From positions 151,603 through 215,602 of the forward strand of contig CAAFUF010000043.1 in assembly GCA_900766135.1 (NCBI GenBank): a stretch of DNA of 64,000 nt. Direction: 5' to 3'. This document shows, piece by piece, positions 44,209 to 52,226 of this stretch (the stretch's first letter is position 1; each line of letters begins with the position of its first letter). Both the position numbers and the translations under genes were made by a program. The notes beneath the pieces are model-generated. The model ran no database searches. It saw only the letters and a program-made list of their open reading frames with translations, and had not been told where the DNA came from. This DNA comes from Paenibacillaceae bacterium. Lineage in GTDB: Bacteria > Bacillota > Bacilli > Paenibacillales > Paenibacillaceae.

Positions 44209-45885
44209 CTACTGCATCTCGGCTTTCAGCTGTTCATGCCATTCGGTCTTCAGCTCGCTCCAGTGAGCGCGTTTCTCCAATGCCGCCTGAAATTCGTTCC
44301 AGGCCTCCTCGAAGGCCGCTTCATCCTTGGCCATGATCAGCTTGGCTTTATATTCGGTTTTGACGGCATCCAGTTCAGGCAAATATTTCTCCCAGAGGCC
44401 ACCCGCTTTGGCTTTGACCCGGTCATGCGGCTCCGCGACGCGGATCGTGCCCATTTTGCCTATTTTCTCGGTGAAATCGATCGTTTTGAGACGGCCCTTC
44501 GGCTCGGTCAAGTTATAGTTCCACCAAGGGTACCATTCGTTGCTGTAGGAGGAAGTCATATATAATTCGGGCGTGGTGCTTACCTTCTTCGCCTGATCTC
44601 CCGAGTCGTGAAGGCTTTGGTATTCGGCGTCCGTGTACTCCCATTTGCCCAGCGGACCGTCGACCCAGTCCCAGAACACGCCGGCCGGGCCTTCGTTGAC
44701 CACCTGCTGCTGCTCCGGTTTCGGCTGCAGGGTGTAATCGAAAAACTTGAGGATGGCGTCCAGATTCTTCGTCTTTTTGCTGATGTAGACGTCATTTCCC
44801 GGGAACGGATTGATGATTTGGTTGTAGCCTAGCCGGCTTACGCCATTCACCTGCGGGTATGGTATCGTCTCATAATACCAGGCCGGCTCCGTCGGACCGT
44901 CGAGGATTTCCCACAGCTGGGCGTCCATGTTAAAGAAACCGCCGGTATTCATCGCAATGCGCCCGGTTTTGTTTTTTTCCTTGTAGCGCTCCTTCTTGTC
45001 GGTCATCACTTCATGATCCAAGAGACCTTCGCGGTACATCCGGTTCATCCACTGATAAGCCGCCTTGTATTGCGGATTGTCGTAGATGAAGACGTAATCG
45101 TCGCCGTTCTTCTCCACGGGGATGACGCCGCCGGCCGTTGCCGTGGTCACGCCGAAGGTGCTCAGGATGACGCTCTCGTCGCCGGCTTCGGACAGGAAGC
45201 TGAGCGGGATCAGCTTATTGCCGTTAGCGTCCTTTTGCTCGGCGGCCACCTTCAAGTATTTTTCGATGCCGTCCAGCGTTTTCAGTTCGTCCATCGTCAT
45301 GCCGACCTTCTCCAGCACGTCGGTGCGCACGAACCAGCCTGAGGAAGCCCAACCCGGCCACGGATCGTCCGGATGCTGGTCAAACCAGGTCGGAATCGAC
45401 CAAATGTGGCCGTCCGCATCCTTCATGGGCTCCAGGTATTCCTTCGGGATGGAAGCCAATCCCGGATACTTGTCGGGCATGTCGAAGTATTGCTCCAGCG
45501 GCAGGATCGTATTGGAGCGGATCATGGCGTTATCGACGACGTCGCCGCGGCCGAAGATCGCCGCATCCTCGAAGCCGCCCGTGTTCAGCTTCAGATTAAG
45601 CGCCGTCATGGCGTCGCCTTGGGTCGATTCCAGCTGGAGGTCGATGAACGGCTCGTGCTCGCGCCAGTAATTTTGCACCATGCTGTTGTTGTTGATCATG
45701 GCCGTCCAGCCGAGCCACAGCTTAAACGACGAGGTACCGCCGCTGGTTGCGGCATTTCCGCCTTTGGTGCCGCCCGCTGCCGCGCCGTTACCTTCCCCGC
45801 TACCGGAACAGGCCGTCACGGCGATCATGAACGCTGCGAGAGCAGCGGCCATCCATCTTCTGGTCCAAGGTTTACGTGAAGTCAA
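44209..45885 (-). CDS. Sugar ABC transporter substrate-binding lipoprotein
   Basis: The 558-residue protein has a signal peptide ending in a lipobox (MIAVTACSG) and a Gly/Ala linker, then a family 1 extracellular solute-binding fold of the large LplA-like type (LWLGWTAMINNNSMVQNYW, DAAIFGRGDVVDN, GRIAMNTGGFFNMDAQLWEI, ISKKTKNLDAILKFFDYTL). It presents an oligosaccharide to the permeases upstream. TTG 45885 lies after AAGGGGG; the ATG six codons earlier overlaps that site. Probable ligand, from the operon, is an alpha-galactoside. Confidence 0.92.
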   Translation of the reverse strand: MTSRKPWTRRWMAAALAAFMIAVTACSGSGEGNGAAAGGTKGGNAATSGGTSSFKLWLGWTAMINNNSMVQNYWREHEPFIDLQLESTQGDAMTALNLKLNTGGFEDAAIFGRGDVVDNAMIRSNTILPLEQYFDMPDKYPGLASIPKEYLEPMKDADGHIWSIPTWFDQHPDDPWPGWASSGWFVRTDVLEKVGMTMDELKTLDGIEKYLKVAAEQKDANGNKLIPLSFLSEAGDESVILSTFGVTTATAGGVIPVEKNGDDYVFIYDNPQYKAAYQWMNRMYREGLLDHEVMTDKKERYKEKNKTGRIAMNTGGFFNMDAQLWEILDGPTEPAWYYETIPYPQVNGVSRLGYNQIINPFPGNDVYISKKTKNLDAILKFFDYTLQPKPEQQQVVNEGPAGVFWDWVDGPLGKWEYTDAEYQSLHDSGDQAKKVSTTPELYMTSSYSNEWYPWWNYNLTEPKGRLKTIDFTEKIGKMGTIRVAEPHDRVKAKAGGLWEKYLPELDAVKTEYKAKLIMAKDEAAFEEAWNEFQAALEKRAHWSELKTEWHEQLKAEMQ

Positions 45886-45967
45886 ATTCGTTTCCCCCTT
45901 CATTTTTCGATTCGACGTGGATCACTTTCAGATGCTTCTGCCGGTCCATGCTGTTTATGCGGTAACA

Positions 45968-46864
45968 TCACCCCTTGACGGAGCCGATGAGCACTCCCTT
46001 GACGAAATACTTCTGCAAAAACGGATAGACGCAAAGGATCGGAATCGCGCTGACCATCACGGTCGCCATCTTGATCGACATCAAGGTCACGTTGGACAGT
46101 TGGGTGCCGCGGGCGAGCGCTTCGATATTGTTGTTCGAGCCCAGCACGGTCGACATGTCTTGCGCCGACAACAACTGTTGCAGGAAGGTCTGCACCGGGA
46201 TCAGGTTTTGGTCCGTGACGAAAAACGCCCCGGCGAACCAGTCGTTCCAATGGCCGACGGCCGTAAACAAAGCGAGCGCGGCCAACATCGGCTTCGACAG
46301 CGGCAGGATAACCGACAGCAGCACGCGGAGCGGATTCGCTCCGTCAATCTCTGCAGATTCAACGAGCGCTGCAGGTATTCCCTGGATGAACTTCAACATG
46401 ACGAACATGTTCCAGGCCGAGAACGCCCCGGGAACGATATAGACCCAAAACGTATTCAGCAAATGCAGCTCGTTCAGTTGAATGTAAAACGGGATCAACC
46501 CGCCGCTGAACAGCATGGTTATCAGCACGTACGTCAGCAGGACGCCCCGAAACGGCATCCGATCGTAAGAGAGCCCGAATGCGGCAAGCAGCGTCACCAG
46601 CAAACCGGCCAGCGTCCCGATGATGGTTCGGGCTAACGTGATCAGGTAGGCGTGCCGAATGACGACGTTGCCCAACACGATCTCGTAATTCGCCCAGGTA
46701 AACTGCCGGGGCCACAGATACACCCCGCCTTTGGCTGCGTCGCTGCCGACGTTCAACGAGATCGACAGCATGTACATGAAAGGGTAAATGACCGAGGCGC
46801 ACAGGAGAAGCATCAGGAAGACGATGACGGCCTGGCTGATTTTATCGCCCTTAGAAGTTTGCAT
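45968..46864 (-). CDS. Sugar ABC transporter permease (LplC/YtcP type)
   Basis: The 298-residue protein has six helices and the EAA loop ESAEIDGANPLRVLLSVILPLSKP that docks the ATPase. MYMLSISLNVGSDAAKGGVYLWPRQFTWANYEIVL is typical of the LplC subfamily. It is 3 bp after the partner permease. No ATPase gene is in the operon; like other Lpl-type systems it probably uses a shared MsmX-type ATPase encoded elsewhere. Confidence 0.93.
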   Translation of the reverse strand: MQTSKGDKISQAVIVFLMLLLCASVIYPFMYMLSISLNVGSDAAKGGVYLWPRQFTWANYEIVLGNVVIRHAYLITLARTIIGTLAGLLVTLLAAFGLSYDRMPFRGVLLTYVLITMLFSGGLIPFYIQLNELHLLNTFWVYIVPGAFSAWNMFVMLKFIQGIPAALVESAEIDGANPLRVLLSVILPLSKPMLAALALFTAVGHWNDWFAGAFFVTDQNLIPVQTFLQQLLSAQDMSTVLGSNNNIEALARGTQLSNVTLMSIKMATVMVSAIPILCVYPFLQKYFVKGVLIGSVKG

Positions 46865-46867
46865 CGC

Positions 46868-47761
46868 TTACCACAGCCCCTCTCCGTTGGCTTTTCTGGA
46901 CAGCTGGTTCGTGCCGATCACCAGGATCAGGCTGAGCAACGAGGATAACATCCCGACGGCGGTCGCCATCCCGAAATACCCTTGCTGCAAGCCGCTGCGC
47001 AAAATGTACGTGTCCAGCACGTCCGCGACCGGCTGGTTGGCCGGATTCATCAGCGGATAAATCTGATCCATCCCGACGGCGATCAGGCTTGGCATGCTAA
47101 GGATCAGCACGATCGAAATGGTGGGCATCATGCCCGGCAGCGTAATGTGACGCATCTGCGCCCATTTGCCCGCCCCTTCCACCTTGGCCGCCTCATACAG
47201 CTGCGGATCGATGGTCGTAATGGCGGCCAGGTACAGAATCGTGTTCCAGCCGACTTCTTTCCATAGGCTGCTTGTGACGATCATCGGGCGGAACCACTGC
47301 GTCGATCCCAGGAAGAAGACCGGGTCGCCGCCCAGGTTCGCGATCAGCTGATTCACCAGCCCGCCGTCCAACGTCAGAAAGGACTGCAAAATGTACGCGA
47401 CGACGATCCAGGAGAAAAAGTGCGGCAAATAGCTGACGGATTGGACGAACCGCTTGAACCCGTTATGCCGCAGCTCGTTGATCAGCAGCGCCAACAGGAT
47501 GGGCGCCGGAAACCCGAACACGAATTTCAGGACGGCGATGTACACCGTGTTCCGCACCACCAGCCAAAACTGACCGTCCCGCAAAAACGCAAAATTCTCG
47601 AACCCCACCCAAGGGCTGTTCCACATCGTCGTCCCGATCTGAAAATCCTTAAACGCCACCTGGATGCCCACCATCGGCACATAGCTGAACAGGAACAGCA
47701 GGACGACGGCGGGCAGCACCATGACATACTGCCAACGGTATTTCGCAAGTTTGGTAAGCAC
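46868..47761 (-). CDS. Sugar ABC transporter permease (LplB/YteP type)
   Basis: The 297-residue protein has six helices, the N-terminal MVLPAVVLLFLFSYVPMVGIQVAFKDFQ segment and EAA loop EAAKVEGAGKWAQMRHITLPGM. It is the first gene of the operon that runs to 36285 and forms the channel with the next permease. The GTG at 47761 follows AGAGGTG. A cre site and TATAAT lie just upstream. Confidence 0.93.
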   Translation of the reverse strand: MLTKLAKYRWQYVMVLPAVVLLFLFSYVPMVGIQVAFKDFQIGTTMWNSPWVGFENFAFLRDGQFWLVVRNTVYIAVLKFVFGFPAPILLALLINELRHNGFKRFVQSVSYLPHFFSWIVVAYILQSFLTLDGGLVNQLIANLGGDPVFFLGSTQWFRPMIVTSSLWKEVGWNTILYLAAITTIDPQLYEAAKVEGAGKWAQMRHITLPGMMPTISIVLILSMPSLIAVGMDQIYPLMNPANQPVADVLDTYILRSGLQQGYFGMATAVGMLSSLLSLILVIGTNQLSRKANGEGLW

Positions 47762-47781
47762 CGTATCACCTCTTGGGGATC

Positions 47782-47810
47782 ATTATAAGACGGTCATGTA
47801 AGCGAAACCA
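47782..47810 (-). promoter_or_regulatory. Probable promoter of the galactoside operon
   Basis: On the minus strand TATAAT (47782-47787) lies 20 bp before the first start codon; the hexamer at 17 bp is TGGTTT, a weak -35, consistent with dependence on the operon's own response regulator. The cre site overlaps the -35 and spacer. Confidence 0.5.
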
Positions 47811-47811
47811 T
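47796..47811 (+). promoter_or_regulatory. CcpA (cre) site over the galactoside-operon promoter
   Basis: ATGTAAGCGAAACCAT matches WTGNAARCGNWWWCAW at 15 of 16 positions and covers the -35 region of the leftward promoter. CcpA binding here would repress the whole 11.5-kb operon when a preferred sugar is present. Confidence 0.72.
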
Positions 47812-48198
47812 ATAACAACGGTTGGATTTCTGTCGTTTTGATTGGAAGGTGGAGCGGCGGTGGAGAAACGGCGGCGTGCCTACCTGCTGCGTTCGGCCTA
47901 ATGGCAAGATGATGTTGAGTTGGACGCTAGTGTGCTATGGCGTGCCGGCCGGTACTTACACCTGAGGCGTTTGTATTCGTATGGCAAGGTCCGCTGGTAC
48001 ATGAAGCGTAACTCATGCGTAGGGCGCATTTAGTGCAACGTGTGCGTTAGGTGAGCATGATGCGCGTAAGAGGCGTGAACACATTGGATCATTTCAGCGC
48101 TACGTTTGGGGCGATAGGCAAGATTGGGCGATGAAGCGGATGTTACTTTCACGTTGAAAGAAATTGGCACCCTGCGCAATTGGTACGGTTGGTCTATA

Positions 48199-48252
48199 GG
48201 TGCGTTCGGTGTAATTGGTGCAGTTGGTGTAATTGGTGCGTGTGGTGCGAGC
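48199..48252. repeat. Six 9-bp tandem repeats (GGTGNNNNN)
   Basis: GGTGCGTTC, GGTGTAATT, GGTGCAGTT, GGTGTAATT, GGTGCGTGT and GGTGCGAGC follow one another without gaps and end 1 bp before the palindrome array at 48254. The frame through them would give a low-complexity Gly/Val/Ile/Ala peptide, not a convincing gene. Confidence 0.65.
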
Positions 48253-48253
48253 G

Positions 48254-48432
48254 AATGTTGTATTTACTACAACATTTTTGGCCCGCATGGGGCTAAAAAC
48301 CCTAAAATGTTGCATTTCGTACAACTTTCTGCGGCAAAAGAAGCCCTCCGCCGCAAAAATGCTGCACTTTCTGCAACATTTTAGCCGGAACCCCCGTGAT
48401 CTCGATCAAAATGTTGTACAAACTGCAACATT
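48254..48432. repeat. Array of four 23-bp interrupted palindromes exactly 52 bp apart
   Basis: Copies start at 48254, 48306, 48358 and 48410. Each is a 9-bp arm, 5 bp and a 9-bp arm: AATGTTGTA / TACAACATT, AATGTTGCA / TACAACTTT, AATGCTGCA / TGCAACATT, AATGTTGTA / TGCAACATT. The first pairs over all nine positions. The three 29-bp spacers differ from one another. The array lies in an 860-bp gap (47762-48622) without a convincing gene, between the galactoside operon and the next binding-protein gene. Confidence 0.88.
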
Positions 48433-48556
48433 TGCTCGTCGCGCAAGCTGAGAAGCCGTAGAGATACCAACGTTTGCAAGAGTTTGTCCGATTCTTCGTT
48501 CAAAAGCACCGCTCTCAACGGCCGAACACCGCCCCCCCAGCCGGACCACCGCCGCG

Positions 48557-48607
48557 TAAAAAAACGCGAGCCCGCGGGAAACCCATCGTCCCCCGCAGCT
48601 CGCGTTA
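48557..48607 (-). terminator. Terminator after the second sugar-binding lipoprotein gene
   Basis: On the minus strand AACGCGAGC-GCGGGG pairs with CCCGCGG-GCTCGCGTT, followed by TTTTTT. It starts about 15 bp after the stop codon. Confidence 0.85.
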
Positions 48608-48622
48608 CTTTGCCCTACCGCT

Positions 48623-50263
48623 CTATTCCCACAACTTCATGCGCTCTTCATAGTTCTTGTTATAGACCTCTTCCAGTTTCGATAACCCCGCGGACTCCAC
48701 TTGCTTCATCATGGTGTCGTACAAGGTGACCACCTCCTGCTCGCTCGGAGCCAAGGCCATCTTCAGGAAGTATTCGTTGATCGTTTCGTTGACCTTCGTC
48801 TCCATGATCGCTTCCGGCGTGCCGCCGGCCGGCCCGAGGCTGTCGTATGGCGCCGTATCGAACGACGTATCCGCGAGATTCTTGATCGCGAGGTCGGTCG
48901 TCGGATCGGTCATGCCGCGGCCGATCAAGTCATACGGCGTACCGTCGGAGCCCGGTCCGTTCTTGATCGTCCAGGTCCATTTCCGGATGCCGGTCGTACG
49001 GGAAGCTTCCGCCCAATCCTTTTTGAAGGCGTCCAAAACTTCCTGACGCGGCACGTGCTTGCCGTCTTTCATGTCCCAATGCTCGCCTTCCACGCCCCAC
49101 ATCATCAAATACTGCCCTTCCTCGCTGGCGAGGAAATCAAGGAACTTGATCGTGCGTACCGGATCCTTGTTCGTTTTGCTGATGGTGATGCCGTCCCAAC
49201 CGAGCGAGCTCTTCGGCCCGTAGGTCGTTTGGTCCGGTCCGACGCCCGGCGCCAGCACTTTATATTGGTAAAACTGTCTTTCCTCCGCCTTGGCCGGGTC
49301 CGGGGCATCCGCCTTCAGCAAGCCGTTGGACGTCCCTACGTTCCAGCCCGCATCGGCCGTGGCGAAAATATTGCCCGCCCCCAGCTTCTGCTCATACTGC
49401 TTCGTCTTCATCGTCACCCACTCTTTGTCGAGCAAACCTTGGCGATAAAGGGAGTTCATATATTTCATCATGTCCAAGTACCGCGGATCGCGGATATCCT
49501 TCTGCAGCTTGCCGTCTTTCTCGTAAAACGGCATAATACCGAACATCCCTTTGAACGTGCCGGTCACCCCGCTCATGTTCTCGCCGTTCAGCGTCATCGG
49601 AATGGTCTCCTTGCCGTCGATCGTCGGGTACTTCTCCTTAAACGCCTTCAGCAGGTTCTCGAACTCTTCGGCCGTGAACGGCTCGCCGTTGTTCACCTTA
49701 TCCCCGACGCCCAGCTCCTTCATCAAGTCCATCCGCATCAGGAAGCCGAACACCGGATACTGCTCCAGGCCATACCAGTTGGCCAAGTAGTAGTTCTTCC
49801 CGTCCGCGCTGCGCGTTTTCTTCAGCGTATCCCCGTACATCTTCTTGATGTTCGGTCCATACTTCTCGATCAGATCATCTAGCGGAATGACGGCTCCCGA
49901 GGAAATATACTTGTTCATGATGTCGCTTCCGCGGCTCATCAGCACGATGTCCGGCAAATCGTTGCTCGCCAGCATCAGATTCAGCTTCTCCGCCGGGTTC
50001 CCGGTCGGCTGTTGAATCTCCACCGTCACGCCGGTTTTTTCTGTAATCGCTTTCGCTACCGGGTTCGTAAAAGGATCGCCCGTGTTCTGGTCAAACAACG
50101 TCAACGTGATCGGCGACTTGTCGTCCGCTGGCGCCTCCCCGTTCGTCCCTCCGTTCGCCGCCGGCGAATTTCCCCCGGCCGACGGGGCGTTCCCGGACCC
50201 GCAACCCGCGAGCAGGGCGAGGATCATCATAGAGGATACCATGAATAGCAGCTTTTTCTTCAT
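48623..50263 (-). CDS. Second sugar ABC transporter substrate-binding lipoprotein
   Basis: The 546-residue protein has a signal peptide with lipobox LLAGC (Cys about 22), a Gly/Asn linker, and a family 1 solute-binding fold (ITLTLFDQNTGDPFTNPVAKAITEKTGVTVEIQQPTGNPAEKLNLMLASNDLPDIVLM). The conserved LGWDGITISKTNKDPVRTIKFLDFLASEEGQYLMMWGVEGEHW region is that of LplA-like proteins. ATG 50263 follows GAGAGGGG. It is read from the regulator-kinase unit upstream and its permeases are probably those transcribed the other way at 54026-55914. Confidence 0.92.
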   Translation of the reverse strand: MKKKLLFMVSSMMILALLAGCGSGNAPSAGGNSPAANGGTNGEAPADDKSPITLTLFDQNTGDPFTNPVAKAITEKTGVTVEIQQPTGNPAEKLNLMLASNDLPDIVLMSRGSDIMNKYISSGAVIPLDDLIEKYGPNIKKMYGDTLKKTRSADGKNYYLANWYGLEQYPVFGFLMRMDLMKELGVGDKVNNGEPFTAEEFENLLKAFKEKYPTIDGKETIPMTLNGENMSGVTGTFKGMFGIMPFYEKDGKLQKDIRDPRYLDMMKYMNSLYRQGLLDKEWVTMKTKQYEQKLGAGNIFATADAGWNVGTSNGLLKADAPDPAKAEERQFYQYKVLAPGVGPDQTTYGPKSSLGWDGITISKTNKDPVRTIKFLDFLASEEGQYLMMWGVEGEHWDMKDGKHVPRQEVLDAFKKDWAEASRTTGIRKWTWTIKNGPGSDGTPYDLIGRGMTDPTTDLAIKNLADTSFDTAPYDSLGPAGGTPEAIMETKVNETINEYFLKMALAPSEQEVVTLYDTMMKQVESAGLSKLEEVYNKNYEERMKLWE

Positions 50264-50399
50264 TCGCGTAAACCCCTCTCTTGTGCTTTTGCGCTTGGAC
50301 CTCAAGCTCACCTCAATTGTAAAAAGCGCCTCCCCGTTTATCCATAACGCAATGTTACTATTCATAGTGGAAAACGACTTTCATCGGTTGGGCCGGGAT

Positions 50400-52226
50400 T
50401 TAGCCCATGTTCAATCGGGTTTCCAGCTCGGATGCGTTCGGATTCAGCGGCAGGCGGAGCGTGACATTCGTCCCGATCCCGAGCCGGCTAAAAATCTCCA
50501 CGCCGTAGCGTTCCCCATAGGCTAGCTTGATCCGGTCGTCGACGTTTTTGATGCCGTAGCCGGATTGATTGCTGGCTTTGCTGAACGCCTCTTCCAGCCG
50601 CTCGCGGGTCATGCCCTGCCCGTCGTCGATCACCTGCAGCAGGAGATCCTCGCCTTCCGTCTTCAGCTTGACGATGATATGGATGCCGGCCTCGCTCCAG
50701 ATCGCATGGTTGATGCAGTTCTCGATAAACGGCTGCAGGATCAGCTTAATGACCGTCCGGTTAAACAAAGACTCGTCCAAATCGTAATGCATGTGCAGCA
50801 TCCCGCGGAAACGGATCTCCTGGATCGAAACGTAGTTTTTGACCAGTTGGATTTCCTGTTCCAAGAGGACGACCCGTTTGCCTTTGTTCAACGAGATCCG
50901 GTAATATTTCGACAAATGGCTGACCATTTGGTAAACCTGCATGCTGCCTTCCTTCAAAGCCAGCGAGGAGATCGAGGACAACGTATTGTACAGAAAATGC
51001 GGATTGATCTGTGCCTGCAGCGTCGTCAATTCCGAATCCTTGACCGCGATTTCCTTGACGTACACCTCATCGATCAGCTCCTGGATTCGCGCGGCCATTT
51101 TTTGAAACGCATATGACAGCTGCCCGATCTCGTCGTTGCCCATCGGCTTACGTTTAACCTGGAAATTCCCCCGCTCCACCTTGCGAATTTGCTGCAGCAG
51201 CACCTCGATCCGCTTCGTAATCACCTTGGCCGTCACGAAAATCAACAGGGCCGCCACCGCGATCACGGTGATGGAAATCCAGACGATTCGCTTGGTCGCC
51301 TGATTCGTGTTGGCCAGCAATTCGTCATACGGGACGGTGATCACCGTCGTCCAGCCATTGCTTAGCTTCTTGTAGGTGAAAAAGCGCTCCTGACCGTCGA
51401 TCCTTGTGTCGAATTTTCCGCCGGACAGCGTCAAATCGGCTTGAATCGGATAGAGGTCGAACAGCTGCTTCCCCTTCATCATCGTATCTCCCGAGCTGAT
51501 GACGCGGCCGGTAGCGTCGATGATATAGACGCTCTTATTGACGTTTTCTTTTTCGATCAGGGAATAGATTTCCTTGTCGTCGATATTGATCGTCAGGATG
51601 CCGTAAGGATGCCTCAGGCTGAAATAACTGAGCGAACGGGCCAGCGTGACGTAGGACGTCCCGGTCTGCGGATCGTCGATATGGGTGTAAACCGGACTCC
51701 CCGCGGCATCCAGCGCTTGTTGCTTCACCGCCTCCGGCAGTTCCTCGGTGTATTTGATGTACTGCTTATCGGAATACAACGTCTTGTTATCGATGTAAAT
51801 GGTGATGCCTTGAATATTGGCGTTTGAAATCATCATGGAAGACATCGTGCGATTGATGTACTGGAACGCATCCAGATAATAAAAAGCCTGCTCGTAATCA
51901 TTGGACAAAAAATTCCGCAGCTGCGAATCCATATACAAAATATTCGTCAATTGCTCATAGTACCCCAGACGGTTTTCCAGGTTGGTATTGATCTGATTCA
52001 GCGTGCCGCTTAACGAAGCGTACGTCTGCTCGGTGATCGTGTCCCGGGTGGAGGTATAGGAGTAATAAATAAGCACGGAACACGGGATGAAGGACACCAG
52101 CAGGAAAATGATGAACAGCTTATTGCGCAACCGCAGATTGGCGTACCAATGATGCCGGAACAGGGACAGCCGCCGGAATACGGGAGCCCCGCCGCCTGTT
52201 TCCCTATAGGTTTTTTCGATATTCAT
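50400..52226 (-). CDS. YesM-type sensor histidine kinase of the second sugar system
   Basis: The 608-residue kinase has two helices (about 35-57 and 305-327) around a Cache-like extracellular sensor, then HAMP, the QAQINPHFLYNTLSS histidine segment and ATPase motifs (NCINHAIWSEAG, DDGQGMTRERLEEA, SGYGIKNVDDRIKL). Its start codon lies 20 bp inside the end of the response-regulator gene, with AAGGAG before it, so the two are coupled. It likely detects the sugar carried by the lipoprotein encoded directly downstream. Confidence 0.93.
   Translation of the reverse strand: MNIEKTYRETGGGAPVFRRLSLFRHHWYANLRLRNKLFIIFLLVSFIPCSVLIYYSYTSTRDTITEQTYASLSGTLNQINTNLENRLGYYEQLTNILYMDSQLRNFLSNDYEQAFYYLDAFQYINRTMSSMMISNANIQGITIYIDNKTLYSDKQYIKYTEELPEAVKQQALDAAGSPVYTHIDDPQTGTSYVTLARSLSYFSLRHPYGILTINIDDKEIYSLIEKENVNKSVYIIDATGRVISSGDTMMKGKQLFDLYPIQADLTLSGGKFDTRIDGQERFFTYKKLSNGWTTVITVPYDELLANTNQATKRIVWISITVIAVAALLIFVTAKVITKRIEVLLQQIRKVERGNFQVKRKPMGNDEIGQLSYAFQKMAARIQELIDEVYVKEIAVKDSELTTLQAQINPHFLYNTLSSISSLALKEGSMQVYQMVSHLSKYYRISLNKGKRVVLLEQEIQLVKNYVSIQEIRFRGMLHMHYDLDESLFNRTVIKLILQPFIENCINHAIWSEAGIHIIVKLKTEGEDLLLQVIDDGQGMTRERLEEAFSKASNQSGYGIKNVDDRIKLAYGERYGVEIFSRLGIGTNVTLRLPLNPNASELETRLNMG

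Noticed and set aside
48124..48384. 86-codon frame across the repeats at 48.2 kb
   Set aside because: Runs through tandem repeats and palindromes; low-complexity Gly/Val/Ala product and no convincing start.
48254..48432. CRISPR array
   Set aside because: The repeats are palindromic, differ from copy to copy, and number only four; no cas genes or leader are present. Same argument for 26495-26673.
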